Of a stretch of 64,000 nt of DNA, positions 23,054-34,490 are shown piece by piece. A program made the position numbers and the translations under genes. Source of the DNA: Deuterostichococcus epilithicus (lineage: Eukaryota; Chlorophyta; Trebouxiophyceae; Prasiolales; Stichococcaceae); the NCBI GenBank assembly GCA_033439295.1, contig JAVTLE010000015.1, forward strand, positions 1,612,001-1,676,000, given 5' to 3'. Numbering within the stretch: position 1 is the stretch's first letter; every line of letters starts with the position of its first letter. The notes under the pieces were generated by a model that worked only from the letters and a program-made list of their open reading frames with translations, had not been told where the DNA came from and did no database searches.

Positions 23054-24222
23054 GGCGCCGGTTTCTGAATGTTCTCAGCAGCAAGGCGGCAGTTAGATCT
23101 GCTGGCATGGCAAGCGCTAAGCTCAAGAGCCGCAAGGTGTGTTGGAGATGCGGAGGAGATACCATGCACACGAGGGGACTGTGGAGACGGACTGGCCTTG
23201 AATCTGAGTCTGTGGGACGCCATGTGGGCAACTTGTACAGCAATGAAGACCTGTCTCCGGATCTTGTACAACATCTTATAGCATTGCAGCCCTTCCGAAG
23301 CGAATCCTGTGCGTTTGTGTACTTATCCTATCAGCAGTTGCAAGGTCAAGTGTACAGGAACCTGTCGCGATGCAACGTCAACAGCTTTGTGTTCCAAATC
23401 TCGAGGGGGGGCTTGTTCTTGGGCCGACTTTGAGACTTGGTTCTGTATATGATTGGTGGATGGGCATCAGGATCTTGTTGAGCCGTTGAGCAAGGAAGCC
23501 TGGTGGTAAGCGGCGGCGATGCCGCTCCAGATGCTGAGATGAACACCCTGATTCAGTGCTCCAGGGGGATGTCACAGCACAGCCGTCCAGGCCGGAGGTG
23601 CGTCAAGAGGCTTGCAACAGATGCCTATTTGATTTCGGTTTGCTATACCCCTCGCCTGCTGACAGTGCCCTCCTGCAGCCGCCGTCTTCCACGTACCTAC
23701 GCCCCTTCCGGTCAGCTCAAGCCCAGCCCGAGTCATATCAGGTGCATTCTATGGTTGTGCTCATGCCTCTCAAGCCCCGCCTTGAGTGCATTCTGCCCGC
23801 CAGCAGCATCGTTGCTGGGAACTTCAGGCAACTCACGAAAATAGGGTAATAACGGATTCCGCCGCAGGATAATCCGCCGTTCAGATCGAGGTGCATCGGG
23901 AGGTGCTCTGCCGCTGCCTGAAGCATTACCGCTGCCTGTAGATCGTCCGTGCACCGATTCCGACTCCCCGCTGGCAAAAGCGGTGGTTAAGCGGCACCTC
24001 AGGAGAGGCGGAGGTCGGATGTAGAGTGGAGCCATGTACTCGCCTACCAGAGACTGTTCGAAGATCTTCATGGCCTGAGGGCGACGACTGGACACTACCG
24101 ATCGCGAAGGAGGTGAGAAGGCGCCTGTTGACGGCTGTCGACTCTTGTATGTGGCTGGACCCGGCCTCAACGTCGCGTTTTTTCTGCATCATGGTGGAAG
24201 GTGCCTGTGCGCAGGTGCAGCG
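23054..24222. other. intergenic gap, no supported gene
   Basis: 3' flank of the SMP/C2 gene and 5' flank of the secreted-protein gene. One block at about 23682-23741 (PPSSTYLRPFRSAQAQPESY, bounded by CAG and a GTGCAT donor) looks exon-like, and an open minus-strand frame crosses 23733-24170. Neither has a partner exon or family, so no gene is called. Confidence 0.4.
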
Positions 24223-26657
24223 ATGATGCCCGGCTGCTTAGCGAGTCGTTTGGTGCTTGTGATGCTTTCCATCTCTGTGCTTGAGTTTCCAGCTGCGCGT
24301 GCCACGCCTGCGGACAGCGGCGACCTCATTTTCCTGAATAAGAACACACTCTTGGTGCGGCACATACATGCATGATGCACAAGAGGTGACAGCCAGCATC
24401 ACAGAGCAACAATCTGATGCGCATGATCCTGCCTGGAAACTCTGCAGATCAAGAGCCCCAAAGGGTCCACCCGTGCAACTGTCAAAGTTGCACCTGACGG
24501 CAGCAGCATGTTGGTGCGTCTTTGTGCCATCCTCCCTGCATTGTTGTGCTGCAGTGACGCAGCAAGCAGTCTCCTCTTGTTTCCTTATCCTCTTGTCGAT
24601 GCTCGCGCGATGATGCAGAGCCTCGAGCAACGGTCATCGATTGGCGTTGTTATGCTGAGCGTGCAGGCAGGCACGGTCTCGCCAGGCGGGCTGGCATTCA
24701 ACCCTGTGCAGCTCGATGACGGCCCAGCTCTCATCGTGACCAACCTCAAAGCCATGGCACCAAAGGTGCGATCACCTCGACGTGACCATGTCCTTCACCA
24801 CTTCAGGTGCCCGCAAGTGTGCAGTGAGCGGCCGCCAGGCTGCATGTCATCAGACTCGTAGGCTTGCGCACTCTCTCCTGCGCAACGCTCCATTATCAAG
24901 GCGCCAATGCAGGGCTGGATCGGTATTGCATGCTCTCGCAGGTGGTCACCACAGTTGCAGTCCCCTCGCCGGGCATTGCCGACTACAATTTTGCATCAGA
25001 CCCCATTGCCGGGAAGGTGACGGATGCCAATCCACAGCGCTTTGCGTTCATCAGCGTGGGCGCTCTGGCGGAGGGCAGGTATGGCGGCTTTTTGCGTGGT
25101 TTTAACTTCTTGGGCAGCCAAACCGGAGAGCATGACAGCTATGTCATGGACTGCTCTTGTTGGTCCGTCTTTGCTCTCTGGCTGTGACAAGCTTTTGCCA
25201 GCGCCTGACTGCTTGTCTGGACTGCAGCCTACCGATATATATCGTCTTCAATGCAACCGTTCCTGGCACTGGCTGCGGTCGTGGTGCCTCTGGTTTCGTG
25301 GTATTTCTGGCAAGATATGTGTACAGCGTTTCTGCAGCCACGGTGAAGACGTTGACAGACTGATTGCAGATGTGCGCCAGTCTTCTGTAGCACACAGTGT
25401 TCATCAACATGTGGTGTGCGCCAGCACGTGCTTGCGTGAATGCCGTCCCATAGCTAATGACACATTTTGAGCGGCCTGCCCGTCCACCTCTTTCTTTTGC
25501 ATTGCAGTTGACATACACTGGCCAGATACAGCTGGAGGCCAGCAACCAGGTGAGTGGCCTTCACAATCAATGGGGCGCGTGGCCGGGCTTGGCATGTTAG
25601 GCATGCGCGGACCCACTGGCTCATCACCCTTGAACGCCTGAGACGCATGGAACATTTCCTAGCATGGAAGCTCATCTGCCATCCTCACGATCAAGTGCAT
25701 CAAGCAGTGCCTTCAAGGGTCATTCCTCGACTCGCTTTGCCACACGCAGTGCCAAGACAGCATCAGCTTCAGGAACGACTATGTCCCGAGGGCCGTCCAT
25801 GCGGAGGGCAACCTGATATACCTCATCGGCACATCCTCCACAGCGGCAAGCGCCTTCGGCTTCCGCTGTTGCATGAATTGCCGTTGCCGGTGCATGAAGC
25901 GGCCCCTCTAAGCTCGGCGCATAGGCTGTGCATCTGGAAGTCCTCCGAGTGCTCTCTTCGAACCTGAAACCTGTGCACATGCGCACTGTGGCCCCTGGCG
26001 CGCAGACGGCGTTATTCCGGCAGGACGCCTCGGGCTTCACGCGCCTGCTGTCGGTGCCCAACCGCGTGACGGGCGGGTACGCCGACGGCAGCTGCGTAGA
26101 CTTTTCCCTGCACCGCGCGGACCCCGACGCCATCCTGTTCTCGGCACAGTGCCGCACTCCCAACACCAGCACTGTGAGCACTGCTTGAATTCAACAGAAA
26201 ACCGACCCATGTGTCTGTGTGTTCGTGGATCCTTGTGCAAACATGGCGTTATGCTGCGCCCGGTGTGATTGTCTTAAGCATCAGTTCAGGGTGTCTGGGC
26301 CACTACCAATGGGATGACTGCAAATGTCTGTGCCCACAGGTGGTTCTGTTTGGCACGGGCACGGCTGCCGGCTTCCCTTTCGGTAAGAACTTCGTCGTGC
26401 TGGAGTCCACAGCAGTGTATCAGACGGCGAACGGCACCTCGCGCAGCTACAGCAGCATAGGCGGCGCTTTTGGTTCCAGAGCAGTCACTGCAGTGGTAGA
26501 GAAGTTTGGTGAGATTTCGACTCCTGCACGCACTGTCGAGCGCATCACATTTCCAGCATCGCCTGAAGATTTTGGCAAGGCTTCCATCAGCTCCAAACCC
26601 TTCCAGCTGCCGCAGCGCTCCAGCTATGGCAGCAGCGTGGTCGTGGTCAAGAATTAA
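24223..26657 (+). CDS. secreted protein of unknown function with twin CX3C motif
   Basis: The first exon encodes MMPGCLASRLVLVMLSISVL followed by small residues (PAARATPADS), a good signal peptide. Further blocks: SIGVVMLSVQAGTVSPGGLA with ALIVTNLKAMAPK (about 24630-24764), VVTTVAVPSPGIADYNFASD (24943 on), IYIVFNATVPGTGCGRGASG, LTYTGQIQLEASNQ, CIKQCLQGSFLDSLCHTQCQ (about 25697-25756), TALFRQDASGFTRLLSVPNR and a final exon 26340-26657 starting VVLFGTGTAAGFPFG and ending SSVVVVKN. It is beta-rich with N-glycosylation sites (NAT, NTS, NGTS) and has no C-terminal anchor. The paired CX3C is spaced 9 residues and predicts a disulfide-pinned helical hairpin. I do not recognise a family; an extracellular or cell-wall role is inferred from the signal peptide. 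Exon edges are approximate. Confidence 0.6.
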
Positions 26658-27050
26658 AACGAAGTGAATGACTGGTAGATTGAAGGTAGCAGATTTGCTT
26701 CCAGGCAGTAATTCGGGGTGGTCAGTTTTGGGTTTGTTGAAATTGCTTCAACACGATTATAAGAGGATGAGATTGCTCAATCTGTGAAGGCCACATCGGA
26801 AAGCCGTCACAGACAATTGCCATTCTGCAAGGCAACCTAAATGATAAAAGAGGACGACGGCGATTGATGTCCAGGCAGCGCAATCGGCCTGACAACACTG
26901 AGCGTACTTCAGTCTCGGACAGTCTATGTGCAATGGGGCAGAGGACTCTCTTCCTCCCTGAGGGGCCCTGCAGGGGCGAGGCGGCGACCGAACCAAGAGG
27001 ACTTGCCGCATCTGCAGGACCTGATGGGACACATCGCCGCCGTCACCCTC
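26658..27050. other. tail-to-tail intergenic gap
   Basis: 3' regions of the secreted-protein gene (+) and tRNase Z (-). The sequence after 26658 is locally AT-richer. No further feature seen. Confidence 0.5.
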
Positions 27051-30000
27051 TCACGACGCCTCCAGGGCCGCCGCAGCGTCCTCAGCGGCGCCGATGGCAT
27101 CCGCTGCCTCGGCATCGCCGTCCTCATCCTCCTTGAACAGCAGCTACGTGACAGCAGACACAGTGCGTCAAGGAAAGATTTCGCCCGCCCCGCAGGAACT
27201 GCTGCGGCGCACAACCGTCGTGTCAACCCCCAGCGGCTGCTTCCACGCCATCTCATGTTCAAAGCGCCAGATGCAAGCCATAGAGCAGAGGGCTGCAGTA
27301 TCCAGCGGTGTCATCAGCTGGTGCAGCGACGCAATTGTCAGCAGGTGCGGCGCCGAGTTCGCTATGTGCAAAGCCTTGAAGGACAACTCATAATGACAAA
27401 CGAGAGGGGGCGAGCAAGGGCACGCACACTGCTCAAGAGCAGAATCAACAATGCTCACACCTGCAGCGCTGGCAGCAGGCGCGGCAGCGCGGGCAGGTCC
27501 GCCAGGTTGATGGACATGAGGTCGAAGGCGATGCATGTCGTCGCGCTGAAGCTGGGGTCGATCACTGGCAGCTTGGCGTACCTCTGTGGTGACGCACACG
27601 ACCTTCAATTAGGGTCACCACCAGCACCGTTGCCAGAGCCTCTGTCCACAGCGCCCTTACTGTGCGGCGTCGTTCGCACACAATGGTGTGTGTTTGAAGG
27701 GGGATCCGACACACCACCTGCCAGGGTGCGCGCCTGGTTCCCGGAAGCCAGCAGTCCCTCGCTTATGTCTATTTCTTCTACGATTGTGGACAACATATTT
27801 GCTCCGGCAAACCGGTGCGTCCCCAGGCAGTGGATGGGAGGGTCTCGGCGCCGCAGATATTTACACACGCCCTGGGGTCCACTCGAACCCAGCCTCGGCC
27901 AGGCTCCCCATGGCTGCAAGACGGGCGCATGTTAGGGCTCGATCCAAAGCAGAAACGCCTCTTGCCTGGCTGAAGTGGGTGAGGATGGTGCGGAAGGCAT
28001 TTGCCTGAGCGCCGATGGCGACCGCCTCGCGCGTCAGGCTGTGCCGCTTGGCCAGCGCCTCCGCCTCCAGTCCGTCCTCAAACGTCGCCTGTCACTCAGC
28101 AGTTGCACTGTCAGCACACAAGGAGGATGCACGGCGATGACCGAACTGCACATCTGGCGATGCCGCGTGCAGGATGACCGACCCAAGGTTGTGTTCTGGA
28201 GGCCTTGCAGCGAGCTCGTGCTCGGCTCCGCTGCGCCGCCTCAGCTGGCCCATCCAGCCCATCCCCAGGTGCAGTGCAATCACAGCTGCGCATCCAGAAA
28301 GGCAGACTCCAGGCTGACGACCTGCAGACCTCGCTGCTGGCTGCTGCAGAGCCGTATGCTCGCGCCCTCACCTCGTGAATGAGGATGGTGGCGTCCTTGG
28401 CGGCGGCCGCCAGCGCCGGGCAGGGCCGTGTGTCACCACTGAACACCAGGCTCCAGCCCGCCTCCCCCGTCAGCGCAACGCCAAAAGCCTGCCAACGGCA
28501 AAGTGTTGCCAGCAGGTGGCACGATGGCGGCGGCTCCAAGTCAGGCGGTGAGAGGCAGGCGTCAGTACCTGAGCCTTGGTGCCACAACTCTTGCTCCTAT
28601 GTGCGAAGAGCGTGCCACGCCTCACCCCACAAACCTCGGGGGCAGCCTCGGGCATCATCCCAGGGAGCAGGAGACAAGCAGCTGCGCTGCACGGGCTTCA
28701 CACAGGATGTCGCACAGCCCCAGGGTTGTCAGAAGAGGGCAGTATGCACAAGAGGGGGGTCACCTGGGCGCAGTGGTGCACTCGCACACTCTGCAGGCGC
28801 GTCAGGCCCAGCTTTGCCTTGGCCGCCGCCAGGTAGCCCACCGCCTCCTCCGGTGGGTCCGCGCCCTCCTGCAGCCAAGATGTCACGCCGTTAGGGTCTG
28901 ACAAACCCTCTTGTCGTCGTTGGTGTCGAGGCACAGGAGGAAGCGGCGCAAGCTCTGCCAGCTCGGGAGGCGGACCGGCTGCGGCCAGTCGGGTGCAGCT
29001 GCAGCAGCGCCTCCTGCGGCTCCGCATCTGCTGCGGGGGCAGTGTGTGACCCATCCTGAAAGGGATCCTGTCCATCTCCTGACATCGGGGGACCCGTTGC
29101 CCCGTAATGCTGCCCTGCCTCCGCTGTCCACAGTCCACATGCAGGGCCTGCCGCCGGCGGGGCCGACGCCGCGAGGCTTCCCGCTGTGTCACGCGTGCAT
29201 GCAACGTACGGTTTGCCTTTCGTTGTGCCTTCCTCGACATCCATTTGCTCGACGTCCCCCTCAAACAGGCGCACTAGGGTGTGAGCGTTGTCAAGGTAGA
29301 CAAAGGTGAGCGGCTCCAGCTCGGCGTACGCCAGCAGCGCGCGGCGCAGCGGCCGCGGCCCGATGACCAGCAGCGGCGACGCGTCCGCCCCCAGCACCTG
29401 CCGCCGCACCTGCGCGCCGCATTGACACGGCCGTGATTGTCGGCGTCCTGCCCGTTGCGCTCTCCAGTGGCAACGACCGCATGCGAGCGAGCACCGGCTG
29501 AGCTTGCCATAAAGGGCTCTGTGCCGCTGCACCGGCGGCGGTGGCGCACAAGCCTTTGCAACTGAATCCTTTGCGGCGGCCCATGGTTGGGGCTCCCTGT
29601 CAATACCATTGTTTGATGCAATGGAGATCGAACGGAAATATTTGGCGCACTGCGAGCAGGCGGGGCAGCCCGGCATGGTGGTCCGCATGGATGTGGCTGA
29701 TCCACACCGCTCCGAGGCCGGCCACCGCCTGCGCCGCGCCCGCAGCGCCCAACCGCCGCACCAGCTGCCCGTACGACCCCTCGCCTGCTCCGCAACAAAC
29801 AGGCAGCGGGATTGGCGTCCGAACGCCCCATGCCAGCCGCCATTGCACCTGCACATTGGGGGGCGGAAGCTGCGCCAGACGGCGCGCACGCCATGCCTGC
29901 TCAGCAGGGACTGCAGGTAGCCATAAAAGCGCAGAGACATGCGGCGCTGTACAGCGTGGCGCACCGCAGTCCAGCATGAGGCCGCCGCGCGCAAAGAGGT

Positions 30001-33000
30001 TGATGTAGATGCCCGTGACGTTGCGGTACTTGGCGGGAATGGCGGCACCGGTACCCAGGAATACCACCTGCACGCGGCAGCGAGGGTGCCCTGAGAACAC
30101 TGCTTGTGTTTTCTGACACCTCGCACCCGTGATGTGTTGCTACCACCTAAAGGCTGTCTACTCCAGATGAGGGCCCAGTGCGTGAGTGCTGCCACATGCT
30201 GGCAGTCTTCAGTCGGAGCGCAGAGAAAAGATAGCGGGTCGCAGGGTTGTCTCACCTCGAGTTCTTCCCGGCCGGCATTCCGTACGACCTCCGGCACCGC
30301 CTCGGCGGCAGCGCCGCCCTGCGGCACACATGTGATACCTGGTCGTATGTGAGGCCGAGAGCGAGATTGCAGACGTGCTGTGCAGGCAGACATGCGTGAA
30401 GCAGCCAGATTGGCAGCAGCGTCCGCAGGCAGGGGAAGGCTGGAGGTCACGCACCGCTGCAGGGTTGGCGGCGAAGGCGTGAGCGGCGGCAACCACGTCT
30501 GGCTGGTCGCTGCGGAGCGCTGCCTGCACCGCCCCCGCGTCAAAGGCCGGCTTCACCTCGCCTGAATGTCAAAACCTGCTTACTGACGACCGAATTCACA
30601 GGGGCCATCTGAGAGCATGCACGATGAAACTCCCAAGCTCCTGGCTGCAGGTGTGAATCTGCAATTGGAGTACGCTACGGATGCATCTGGCAGCAGCGAG
30701 TGCACAATGCAGAGTTCTACCTGCATCCAGACCCTGTCGTGCCAGGGGCCGCAGCCAGTATCTCAGGAGGTTTTTCCCTTCCTCGACTGTGGCTTTTGAT
30801 GTTGCGCTGGGCGTTGCCGGCGCATCTGCACCCGTGCCCCTGCTTCGGTTAGACATGCGCAGCGCCAGAGAGTAGCCCCATGCAGAATGGCCGTGATGCA
30901 ATAACGCTCGAAAGGTCAGATGGTCGCAGCAGAGCCGTCCAGGTTGGAAGGCGCCGGCGCGGGTGTTGCTCGGTGCTTCGGCTCACCTGGCGCTGGGCTG
31001 TCGTGCGTCATCAGGGGAAAGACGCTGGGCGCGAGCACATTCAGGCGCGCCAGGATGCTGGCTGCAGACGGCAGCATGGTCGGGCCTGTGCCTGGTGCAG
31101 AGGTGTTAACCACGATGTGCTGCGTCTCCGTGCCGCACCCCTCCATCCACGCCTGCACAGGTGCCATGCAGGAGAGTCAGCCTGCACTCGAGGCCACGAG
31201 TGGCCGGAAGTGCCCCACCGCTGTCGCTCGAGGGCAAAGGCTTGGAGCTTCTCCTCATGGACCTGACAACCCCTTTGAAGTGCATGCGCTCTGGGACACT
31301 GCACCCCGCAATCTCCGCAGGAGGCGTGTGCATGGAGGCTCGAGGTACTGCGCTTTGAACCTCAGACAGTCACCTGATACTCCGCGTGCGCAACGATGTC
31401 GGCAGGCGACAGGTGCACCACCACCGCTGCTGGCTGCTCTGGATCACCCTCACCTGGACGCCACCACTTTGTCCATGACCGAGCTGACGCCCTTCCCCTT
31501 GATCAGCCTCCAGACTGCACGTTGTTGGAGGCGGCAGCATGTGCAACCCTGTGCAACTGTCTGCACTCGCATGTCGATTCACACGAGCTGCCGCCTGGAC
31601 TGTGTGGCCATCCTCGCCACACCACCGCAGCAATCGCATGGATGACATCGACTCACTGCCGGCCTGGCATCGCCTCAGGGTGGGGTGCGCCAGCAGCGCC
31701 GGCAGGTAGGCCGCGCTCGGCACGTCCACCACCAGCGCCAGCGGCCCCGGGGCGCCTGGGCCCAGCACCTCGGCCGGCGTGACCGTGCTGCCGTTGGAGG
31801 CCAGCACCGACTCGCCGCGCACCAGCTTGGCGTAGGCCGGCCCCCGCGGCACGCCCAGCGCCTGGGCCTGTGTGCAGGACGCGCCGAATGTCGCTCTGCT
31901 GTGTCCGTTCTGATGACCGAGATTTGAGCGTCTCGGCGCACCATTCACCGCTGGGGAACGCCACGGGAAGACTACACGTTTCATGGTGTTTCCAGGTGCG
32001 TTCCGCACTGTGCACAGTAGGAAGACCTGCAAGGCCTGGGAGGAGGCACGGCTGGGGGTAGGGTGGTGGGCTGGGAGGCAAATCCGGCACCTTGTCGACC
32101 TGGAACTTGCCGGGAATGTCTGGCAGCTTGCACAGGTAGCAGCTGGCCGGCCGCTGCACGTCTCCACCCACCACCTGCCAGCGAGTTTCAACCATTCTGA
32201 GCCTCTTGAGAGCTCGAACAGCCAACATCTTTCGTCTGTGAATGTGATAGTGGCAGCACTTTGGAAGTCCCGCACATTTGCAGGGCACAACAGCATGGAT
32301 ATTGCAGCGTTCGCCGCAAATGCTAGCCCGCCCCCAAGTACCTGGCCATCTTTGATGCCGTCGCCGTTTGCTGCGCCCGCCGCCAAGCGCTGCCGCTTGG
32401 CTGCCGGAGCATCGCTGCCTGCCGCGTCGCCGCAGTCTGCAGCCCCGCTGCCAGCCGATTGGGCATTGGCCTCCTGATGGGCTGCTGCCGCACCCTCTGC
32501 AAGGACAACCACATGCAGCGATGTGGAATGGACAGCAATGCCCCTCCCTACTTTCATCGACCTACCAAGGCTGCCCACGGCGCAGCGCCTCCGGCTTGAG
32601 GTTGCAGAAAGGTCGTAACAGACGTCAGAAGCCAAGCAGCGGACCATTTTCTGCACGAGTACCTGGGTGGAGGACCGCCGGTGTGATGCTGACCACATCA
32701 TTCTGCAGCACCGGCGGCAGCTCCTCCTGCCCGTGAGCAGGCGGCACCGCCGAACCAAACTCACGTGCCTGGTGCGCAGACACCACTGAGCTGCGTCAAA
32801 CTCTGCGAGGTTTTGCCATGCAGGCAACAACACTAAGCCGTCAGCACGTCAGCGGCATCCGCCTCCTCCCGTGACGAATTGTGTCAACTACAGTTACAAT
32901 CACGCCAGCAGGGGGCACTAGGACAGTGGACATCACAGCGATCAAGGGCGTTTCGCCTGCAGTCCAACAGTACCTCCAGGCCCAGGTTGACCGTGTTGAC

Positions 33001-33798
33001 GAAGGTGCCAACGGCAGCAGCAAGCGTCTCCAGACCTGGCGGGCCGTACAGGCTCATGGCTGCGGAGCCGGTGCCAGCCGCAAAGCTGCCAACCAGGCTG
33101 CCGCCCGCCCCCATGTCCGCCATCGTCAGCAGCATGCCTGCGCAAGCATGCAGCGCGCCTCACATATCGGCAGAGGTTGGTGACGCGAACCATGCTGCCT
33201 CGAGGTGTGTCAGCTGAGCTTGCAAAGGCTGGAGAGAAGAGATGTGACAATGCCATGAGGCGTCGATGAAATCTGGAAGGCAAGGCTTTGCAGCGTCAAA
33301 CTCACCTGGAAGGCCGCCGAGGGCCTGGGTGGTGGACCGCGTTGCAAAGACACCGGTGGTCTTGCCCATGCGGATGCGGTGCTGCACGCAAAAGCGCTGG
33401 AAGCCCTCCCCGGCATTGAAGAGGAAGCGATAGTGGTCGAAGAACAGCAGCACCGATGGCGCCGAGTCGCCCGTGTCTGTGCCCAACCCCAGCACCTGTG
33501 CGGAGGCGACACCTCCATATTGGGCATGGCGGCTTTCTCTGCACGAGGAACGGTGGTGTGCCATGCGACGAGATGGATGCACTGAGAGGCTTGAGAATCA
33601 AGGATCACGAGCAGGCAATCCAGCTCGTTCACAATCTTGATCAACACATGTTCAAGCATCAGCAAGTGCCGCCGCCGCGGCAGCCGCCGCCAACCGACTG
33701 GATAGGCTACCATTTGCCAGGGGCCCATCTCCCACCTGGATGTAACAGCTGGTGTTGACCTTGCTCTGCTTGTCCGGCTGCGCCTTGCTGCGACCCAT
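27051..33798 (-). CDS. tRNase Z, long form (ELAC2-like)
   Basis: The start is taken as ATG 33798 (MGRSKAQPDKQSKVNTSCYI). The frame stays open upstream to ATGs at 33987 and 34095 with an Arg/Ser-rich, acid-poor extension, a possible mitochondrial presequence. N-terminal half: VLGLGTDTGDSAPSVLLFFD, YRFLFNAGEGFQRFC, GGLPG, LLTMADMGAGGS, YLCKLPDIPGKFQVDK, RGESVLASNGSTVTPAEVLG. C-terminal catalytic half: VVFLGTGAAIPAKYRNVTGI, RGGLMLDCG, ISHIHADHHAGL (the HxHxDH zinc motif, about 29700), PLLVIGPRPL, RLQSVRVHHC, WSLVFSGDTRPCPALA, KDATILIHE, FRTILTHFSQ then RYAKLPVID. The last exon reads LLFKEDEDGDAEAADAIGAA and ends at 27051. The enzyme cuts the 3' trailer from pre-tRNAs in nucleus and organelles. 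The long two-half architecture is typical of eukaryotes. About a dozen exons; the Glu-rich acidic tail is short. Confidence 0.93.
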
Positions 33799-34490
33799 GG
33801 CTGGATCCTCGACCCCAAGTGCGGCGGCGTCTGTGCGCCGCCGGATCGGGTCCCCTCTCAGCAGTGTAAGTGAAGCTCTAGCTGGGGATAGGGAGGCTCG
33901 TCCGTGCCGTGAATAACCGCGAGAAGTAGCCTGGCGCTTTACGAACAGCTCACACGCCGGACGAAAGCTGTGTCGGAAGGCGTGCATGCACTCGAACCGC
34001 AGCGTGTGCGGGTGTCCGGTTCCGCCAACACCTGCGTTACAGCGCAATCGCGAGCGGCAGGCAAACAGACCTGTATTTTGACGAAGAAATGGCACTGTGG
34101 ACGGGCTCCCAGCGGCAGTCTGTCAGAGCGCGGGAACCAACTCACCGAGCTCCCGCGTGACTCGGACCAGAGTCAGATTTGCGGATGCACCGGTGGTGAT
34201 CACCACCTTGCACATCTGCCAGCATTCGCCAGCGCTGCCCGATCCTAAGTCGTACGCATGCGGCAGCGCTGCCGAACAGCTGCTCCACCGGCCTTTGAGG
34301 GTGAAAGGTTCTCTTATAGGCTGAAAGCTCCACCTACATGATCTCTGGAATCGCAGGCTTGTGTGTTGGCCTTTGAGCCGCCATCCCCGATAGACAGCTG
34401 ATCGTGTCGCCTCCTCTGAGCGCAAGCGGACGATAGTTTCCTAGGGCAGGCCACTCCTAGAATCGGAGCATAGGGCGGCAGCGCCGCGCA
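33799..34490. promoter_or_regulatory. head-to-head intergenic region
   Basis: This region separates tRNase Z (-) and the AAAP transporter (+) and probably contains both promoters. The left ~300 bp may be transcribed or coding if tRNase Z begins at 33987 or 34095. No specific motif was recognised. Confidence 0.4.

Noticed and set aside
23050-23433. 127-codon frame directly after the SMP/C2 stop
   Set aside because: No domain, biased composition, and position fits the 3' UTR.
28891-30543. 550-codon minus-strand frame within tRNase Z
   Set aside because: Conserved ELAC2 blocks lie in shifting frames joined by splice sites; this frame mostly shadows them with Arg/Pro/Ala-rich sequence.
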